Shown here: one piece after another, positions 57,488 through 64,000 of the stretch
How positions within the stretch are numbered: position 1 is the first letter of the stretch
How the letters are laid out: each line of letters starts with the position of its first letter
Notes under the pieces: model-generated
What the model was told of the DNA's origin: nothing
The model's input: the letters and a program-made list of their open reading frames with translations, nothing else
Database searches by the model: none
Translations under genes and position numbers: made by a program
Source of the DNA: Melieria omissa
Taxonomy: Eukaryota > Arthropoda > Insecta > Diptera > Ulidiidae
Reading direction: 5' to 3'
DNA: 64,000 nt
Assembly (NCBI GenBank): GCA_963971225.1
Contig: OZ020269.1
Span: 10,050,201 to 10,114,200 of the forward strand

Positions 57488-60400
57488 ATGGCTGACATAA
57501 CATCACAATCGGGAGTGCGCACGAAATTGGGCGACATTGTTGAGAATAGTTCAGCCGCCCTGAATGAAGCCACTGAGGTCACGAAAGGATTACGAAATGT
57601 GGTCGGCTGGTTGAAACAGGTTTTGAATCCAAACTCTCTAAATCTATAAATATATTGTTTTGTATGTGTTTTGTTGTTGATGTTGTGCCGCGCTGCTTAC
57701 TTTTTACCATTTTTCATTCCCATCCAACGAATTCCGTTTCTTAGTTAATCCCCTAACACTTTCGAATCGTTCATCTAAAATGCATTTCCTTCAGCTTTTA
57801 TTGAAGAGCAAAAGCGATTTAAAATTTTAACCACCAACCTTCTGACAAGCCACTACTTGCTACACCTCATGTCTTCCATGAAATAAATTTATTTTTAATA
57901 TCTGTTGAATTTTGTTTGCCTTTGTTTTGTTCACTTTCCTTGAAATTGTTTCATTTGATTTGGCTTCCGATTGATTTTTTGTTCCTTCGATTGCTTACCA
58001 CCAAGTGGGCCAACTTCCCATTTGTGTTCCATGCTTTCTGTACTTGGTCCAGTCTCGCGGCCAGTCGTCACTTGTTAGCACAGTCAATTTAAACGCTGCT
58101 CACTTTCGCAGGCTTCTATCGAAGTGCGCGAGGCCGGCAAACGCGCCGTCTCACAGATACAGAGCTCCAATCCCAATTTCCTCTCACACGACTTCGACTA
58201 CGACGATTCCGGTCTGCCGCTGGACGACGACAAATACGACACCAAATCGCTGTCCCACCAAGAGCTGAGCCGCCCCACGCACTCCTCCTCCATCAGTCAA
58301 CCACAGAGCCCGCGCACCCGTGGCCGCGGCGAGGACAACTTCACCGCCGGCTATCATCGCTCCACATCGATCATATCGCAGCTGGAAAAGTCTAAACTGC
58401 TGCTGAGGATGTCCGACCAGGGTAACAAGCCGTTGACTATTTTGCACTACAACGACGTCTACAATGTTGACGCCAACTCCGGCAAGGAGCCGGTGGGCGG
58501 AGCGGCGCGCTTCTGCACGGCCATCAAATCCTTTGCGGAGCTGGAGCCGCTGATACTATTCAGCGGCGACATCTTCTCGCCCAGCATGTGTAAGTATTCT
58601 CCTCAGCGGTCTTTTTAATGGCTACAGCTATATTTGCTTCTCGGTTACAGTGAGCACCTTTACGCAAGGCGAGCAGATGGTGCCGGTACTCAACAAGGTG
58701 GGCACACATTGTGCAGTATTCGGCAATCATGACTTTGGTGAGTTTCCTTATGAGACGCTCTGCTTTACTCTATTATTAATGGCACATTGATGTAATTGAC
58801 AGATCATGGCCTGGACGTGCTGGTGGAGCTCATCAAGAAGACAAATTTCCCCTGGCTAATGTCCAATGTGGTTGACAACGAGACGGGCCGACCGCTGGGA
58901 GGCGGCAAGATCTCCCATTTTATTTTTCACAATCAAATATCCATTGGCCTGATTGGGCTGGTGGAGCGCGAGTGGCTGGAAACACTACCCACCATTGATC
59001 CGCAGGAGGTCACCTACATCGACTACGTGGAGGCTGGCACCAAATTGGCCGCCGAGCTGCGCAACGAAGGCTGTGAAGTCATAATCGCCCTAACACATAT
59101 GCGTACACCGAACGATATCAATCTGGCCGAGAACTGTCCGGGCATCGATCTCATACTGGGCGGCCACGATCATGTCTACGAGATCAAAGAGGTTAAAGGT
59201 ATTAAAATTGTTAAATCGGGCACGGACTTCCGGCAGTTCTCCAAGATCACGCTGGACAAGGAACGCGATGAGAATGGGCGTATTAAAGTACAAATCGAGG
59301 AGGTGAATGTAACGTCAGATTTCAGCGAGGACAAGGAACTGAAGGATGAATTGGCGAAATATTCTGGTTGGTGGTTTCAAACAGACAAATGATAATAGTC
59401 TTAAAAAATGTGTTTACTCTGCAGATGTAATTGAGGAGAAAATGACCGAAGTGCTGGGCAATTTCAGCGTCGAACTGGATGGCCGTTTCTCTGCCATACG
59501 CACGCAGGAAACGAACCTCGGCGATTGGGTGTGCGACGTGGTGCTCGCCGCAACCGGTGCTGACATTGTCATCATCAACTCGGGTACATTCCGCTCGGAT
59601 CAGATACATCCGCCGGGACCGTTCACCATGCGCGATCTGGTGAATATCATTCCAATGCGCGATCCGCTTATACTGCTGGAAATAACCGGCAAGTGTTTGT
59701 GGCAAGCTTTGGAGAACGCCGTGTCCGGCTATCCGAAACTGGAGGGCAGATTTCCACAGGTATGAAGTATGACAAGCGGATGTTTTGTTTCAGAAAAAAG
59801 TGAATATTAGTTAAATGTACATAACACAATGTTTTTCATAGGTTAGCGGCGTTGCATTCGCTTTTGATCCCACCAAACCGCCTGGAAAGCGTATTGACCC
59901 GCAGCTGGTGCAGGTGGCTGACGAGTACCTCAGGTTGGAGCAGAAATACAAAATATGTGTGAAAAGCTATATTTTTAATGGTTGTGATGGCTTTACCATG
60001 TTTAAGGATGCTAAAGTTTTGGTAAATGTTATTTGGTTATTGTATTTTGTTAGTCGAAGAACGAAGCACACAAATTTTATTGTGTCTGAAAGTGCAGTCA
60101 GTACCTTTAATAATAAATATTTATTAATTTTTAATATAATTTTTTAATTCACAGATGGATGACGACTTATGCCCGGAACTGGGTCTCACAGTACAAAACC
60201 ACTTCAAAGCCATCAACTTGCGTACGGGCAAAGGAGGCCATCACACCAAGCACAGACAATCGCTGGTGACACTATCACGTCGCCACAGCATGGTGCAAAT
60301 GTTGGATAATTTGGACCTGGACGGCCCATCACCCATACGTAAACTGTCCGCCGGCCATCAGGCGAAATCGATAGATCTATCGAACACAAATGCTTCCAAG

Positions 60401-60719
60401 GTGATTATTTTCGTAGTATTCCTTGCTATCGCGAAACGAAGCTTTTCAATGCGCTGTCCTTTCTATAGATGCTGCGACGAGCCTCATTAGATGATCTGGA
60501 GCAGGCCAGCTGTCAATTGGCGCCGAAAATTCAACACAGAATAATACGCATTCAAAACGAAGAGGTGCGGGCAATTTGAGCAATTCATTAATTTTTGTTT
60601 GAGTTTGACTTTGCACTGAATTACTTGTTTATTTATATTTTTAGCATTATAATCAGCTGCTCATGAAGAAGGAGACTTCAATAAAAAATTCCACAATTAC
60701 CGAGGCCGAAGACGAATAA
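57488..60719 (+). CDS. 5'-nucleotidase/metallophosphatase family protein
   Basis: Nine exons by splice sites and phase: 57488-57619, 58112-58589, 58651-58737, 58803-59366, 59425-59759, 59842-60021, 60155-60400, 60469-60564, 60645-60719 (TAA). Product 730 residues. Domains: N-terminal ~150-residue leader with low-complexity Ser/Asp stretches; calcineurin-like phosphoesterase fold (ILHYNDVYNVD ~154, LFSGDIFSPS ~194, FGNHDFDHGLD ~227, ALTHMRTPND ~332, LILGGHDH ~350); 5'-nucleotidase C-terminal domain (INSGTFRSD ~472, MRDLVNIIPMRDP, FNGCDGFTMF); a C-terminal tail of ~110 residues. No signal peptide or GPI signal, so it is likely intracellular, unlike CD73-type ecto-enzymes. Expected role: dimetal hydrolysis of nucleoside monophosphates; substrate unproven. 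I believe it is the orthologue of Drosophila CG11883. The first motif has Tyr where classic 5'-nucleotidases have His. Confidence 0.9.
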
Positions 60720-62034
60720 GTGTCACATTCTTGTGCTTGTTCTCGTCTGGCGGCAAAGGAGTACATTTGTTTTTTATTTTTAAAAGACAAAAACCAAAAC
60801 ACAAAAATCAATTTTCTAAAGTACAGCTTTATGGTTGTTATGCTGTTTTAAGATCATTTCATCAAAACTCTAAGACTTCTGCCTTTGTATATTTATTTAT
60901 AAAACGACATTAAAATCTCAAGAAAATGCATTGAAAACCCATTCAAATTTAGTTAATAACAAAATGCGTAAGAGAGAAAAGCTTTAAATTTAAAATGCAC
61001 ACTAATTTCGAATTTAATTAGCACAGCAAGTGAGCACAAATTATGAGGCAACATATATTAACATTTAACCAAAAACAAACCCACGTTAACATAAATTAGT
61101 ATGGGGAATCCGTGTTTGGAGGCGGCATGCGGGCAGTCAAAGATAAAGACGGCGATAAAGACAAAACTGACTGGGGAAAAGTTACTAGAAAAGCAGTGCT
61201 TTTAAGAAAACAGGAAATGAGGAGCAATATTTTCAAATCCTTCGTGAGCTAATGCAAAAATTTTAAAGAAACTCTGTGAAGAGGTGAAAACATTAGACAT
61301 TAAGCAGATATGGAAAAAAGGAAAATGTATTAAAAAAAGCTAGGCATGAGAGAAAAGTGAAACTTTTAGCAACACACACCACTATTTACTATTGAGAACA
61401 GATTTCTTTGAAGCGATGTGGATGCAAGTGGGACAGAGATGAGAATACTACGAACTACGAACACCGCAACTTGTCCATTTCTTCAGTCCATTTAGATGAA
61501 TATACTGTACAATATACATTTTAAATAGTAGCATGAAACGAAAACTAAGCAGTCATTATATAATAACAACAAAAACAACACAAGCAAAAACAAAGTTAAC
61601 TAAACACAATAGAAATGATGTAAACATAAAAACGATAGCAATGAAGGGAATAAGAAAAAACCACACAAAAATAAGTAGCAGAAAACTATGGGCCAACGCA
61701 TTGGAAGACTTTCACAAACTCTCGAATAGGTTCAATGTCAATGTTTTATTTGGGCTTGCATACAGAATAGCGGTATGTGTGCAAGGATGTATGTACGTGT
61801 ATGTATGCTGTAGCTAAATTATACCGAAATTACTCCCATAGGCGATTATTTACATTATTGTACAAATGCAAAATTAATTTTAACGATAAAACGCAAATGA
61901 ATCAATTGTGAACAACTAATGGTATTATACAAATTACTGATATTAATTGCTGTTAAGTTTTCTATTTATTTTTTAGAAGCATTTTACTGTTTGATTTTGA
62001 TGCTAAAACTTAACTAAGCAGTATATATATATAT
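60720..62034 (+). other. Probable 3' UTR of the nucleotidase gene
   Basis: A-rich, no coding frame with domain support; the ORF 61533-61817 is Lys/Thr-rich low complexity. Consistent with a 3' UTR of about 1.3 kb. Confidence 0.45.
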
Positions 62035-62048
62035 AATAAATCAATAAA
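62035..62048 (+). terminator. Candidate poly(A) signals of the nucleotidase gene
   Basis: Two AATAAA motifs (62035-62040 and 62043-62048) lie about 1.3 kb after the stop codon. They are the best-clustered signals before the convergent Git 3' end. Confidence 0.4.
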
Positions 62049-62298
62049 AGACACGAAAACAAACACCACCCAGAGTTTTAATAAGCCCGGAGAAAATTGT
62101 AGAAAGAAAACATTTCACTACATTTAATTGTAAGTATGAATAAATAAATAAATAATAAATTGTAGGAGGTAAACTTACTTTCGACCACTTCATTGTCGTC
62201 AGGTTTATGATCTGATCTGCTGATACTGACTCCTCTGTTGTTTTCATTCAAGTTCACCAACACCATTTCTCTTTTCAATATTGAATATTTAAAATCGT

Positions 62299-62304
62299 TT
62301 TATT
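62299..62304 (-). terminator. Candidate Git poly(A) signal (AATAAA on minus)
   Basis: TTTATT on the plus strand, 290 bp downstream of the Git stop codon. Confidence 0.4.
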
Positions 62305-62593
62305 GTAAGTAAACACGTTGATCGTACGCTGCATTTATGCTGCAGCATTGGTTAGCATTGTAAAAACTGGATACAACACGGTATATGCCGGCTGATTTCT
62401 TTTAGTTCTTACTGATAGACGCACAAACACTAAACAATTATTAAAACTTTACAATTTCACTGTATAAAATATCGTTAGTCAACTGGTAAATGTCGTTGTC
62501 TGCTTTGAAAATGCCATTTGCGTATAAGTGAGTGGTGAATAACTAAACTGTTAATGAACGAATAGTATGCAAAAGTAAGTAAGCCTTTCACAA

Positions 62594-63581
62594 TCATTCG
62601 AATTGCATGACCAGCGTCTTGGTGGCGCTTGCAATGTAGTACGCGCATGTGCGTACCTCCTTGTTATATTTCTCAATAGCTGCTTTATCGTCAGACTTGT
62701 AAGAATTGTGCAAGTTCTCACATTCATGCGGTATGAGAATATTGTAGCGTGTCAAGGTCTTTAGCACCTCTCTAATTGCTTCACTGTAGCTCGACTGCAA
62801 AGTACAGAGAAAAGCAATCACTAAGAATACAAAACTTTAAAGGCGCTCTTGACTTACCGGCGTTGTAAAGGTTGCAATCAGCTCCAGTACGGCTACACGA
62901 ACGTGTTCGCCGCATTCTAGCAGCTCGTCCTTATTGCCAGCCTCATCCTGCATGACTAAAATCAGCTCCTTGAGACGACGTGTCACCACATCTGTGCGAG
63001 TCTTGACCGCTTCTGCAAATGGCTTGTCGGGCGCCAGCTGATACATGCTGGTCGTATTGCGGCCCTCGGCATTCAGCCGGGCCAAAGTGCGTTCGTACAT
63101 GCTGGCCGGTCGCTTGATGGTCGACTGGTTCGAGTTGTTTGCCGAAGAGCAATTGGACGAGGAATTGGAAGCGACAATGCTGCCAACTCCCTCTGGCAGC
63201 GACTGTGGTTCATAGTAACTGTCGCTGCCATTTAAGTCGATGCGTCTTTTCGAGCGCACAGCAAATGAAGCATAAAAATAATGTGTAAACGAAAATAAAT
63301 ATGAAAAACAAAAAAACGAAAAACAAAATAATAATGGACGGTGAAATTAAATGAATTAAAGAAAGTAAAATTGCAGCTCACAGCGGTTCGTCATAGACAC
63401 TGGTTGCGCTGGCTGCTGAAGCCTGCGGAGCATAGGTGAACTTGGACTTGAGCACCGAATTCTCCGATGACAGTTTCTGCACAGCCGATTTCAGTTGATT
63501 TATTTCCGTAACATATTCGCTGATTTGCTTGCGCAGCGTCTCGACTTCGAAGTGCGACTGCGGCGGCTGGTGCACAATGGC
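62594..63581 (-). CDS. Git: ARF GTPase-activating protein GIT, C-terminal exons (partial)
   Basis: Minus-strand exons 63581-63382, 63245-62858 and 62794-62594 (stop at 62594-62596) join in phase to give 262 residues; the rest lies beyond 64000. The first exon (HFEVETLRKQISEYVTEINQ then LKSAVQKLSSENSVLK) is a leucine-zipper coiled coil, as in GIT proteins where it dimerises. The next has a linker (ASMYERTLARL) and, with the last, the GIT C-terminal four-helix FAT-like domain (VVTRRLKELILVMQDE, ECGEHVRVAVLELIATF, CAYYIASATKTLVMQFE) that binds paxillin. GIT scaffolds pair with PIX (a Rac/Cdc42 GEF) at focal adhesions, muscle attachments and synapses; the ArfGAP, ankyrin and SHD parts would be upstream. 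Call rests on matching helix patterns, not a database hit. Confidence 0.85.
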
Positions 63582-64000
63582 CTGAGTCAAACGCACGAAT
63601 GCAAACAAAATGAAGGCGAAAGGCGAAATGTACAAAAATTAAAAGTTAATAATACAAATTCAAGCAAAGTAAGAAACAACAAAACTTAAACTATTTAAGA
63701 ACTTGAAACAGAAGCTTGCAACATAACTAATATGAACTAAACATTATAACTAGTACAAGTTGTAGATTTACATCGATTTTGGTGTGTTTTATAACACATA
63801 TATCTTTTAAAAGATTCGTCAGTGTTTTATTCAAACTTTTTTGAACAGCTACTGTGGCAGTTACAATGATGGAATTTCACAATTACGACTTATGCTGATG
63901 ACGTTTTCACATTGGCAATTTATGTGTAAATTACTTGAATTGATTATTCTAAATTCAATTCTATGATATTCTATTCAATACGTGACAGCTTTGCTTATGA
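63582..64000 (-). other. Git intron (5' side)
   Basis: AT-rich with acceptor CGTTTGACTCAG just before the coiled-coil exon. No further exon recognised to the window edge. Confidence 0.6.

Noticed and set aside
1..64000. CRISPR arrays, operons, bacterial or viral systems
   Set aside because: Sequence is eukaryotic with spliced genes; no spaced direct-repeat array and no viral structural genes seen.

Overview
The window looks like nuclear DNA of a higher dipteran. It is AT-rich, has short GT-AG introns inside genes, opa-type CAG/CAA tracts, and a fly-type pipsqueak gene. Mariner elements of the irritans and rosa-like kinds suggest a tephritid-type fruit fly, but that is an inference from gene and transposon content; the species cannot be named from the sequence alone.

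Four protein-coding genes can be supported. (1) pipsqueak (psq), + strand, 17075-23239, seven coding exons. It lacks the 5' BTB exons, which must lie upstream of base 1, so 1-17074 is mostly psq intron or upstream DNA. (2) Cog7, + strand, 34340-36659, two exons, complete: a subunit of the conserved oligomeric Golgi tethering complex. (3) A complete 5'-nucleotidase/metallophosphatase family gene, + strand, 57488-60719, nine exons. (4) The last three coding exons of Git, the ArfGAP/paxillin-binding scaffold, - strand, 62594-63581, running tail-to-tail with gene 3. The genes show no obvious shared pathway.

The rest is dominated by mobile DNA. Region 0-17 kb: decayed mariner, a 728-bp TTAA-flanked element, a 147-bp TA-flanked MITE, an internally deleted irritans mariner, and two LINE coding fragments. 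The psq intron at 18.8-21.2 kb holds a snap-back mariner derivative with roughly 185-bp inverted ends and a hAT-like element with an 8-bp target duplication. Region 28.8-34.1 kb, between psq and Cog7: a decayed Myb/SANT-like gene, a complex palindrome, two TTAA elements sharing one TTAA, a foldback element with arms over 300 bp, and a piggyBac-like element carrying transposase remnants and a nested SINE, ending 246 bp before the Cog7 start codon. Region 36.7-57.5 kb: a tRNA-derived SINE, two LINE fragments, another TTAA element, a deleted DUF4817-type transposon and several simple repeats, with no recognisable gene. Its GC-richer islands may hold promoters or non-coding exons.

I did not find a new multi-gene system. 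The more unusual observations are structural: snap-back transposons, TTAA elements chained through shared target sites, and in-frame truncated transposases that keep the DNA-binding half.
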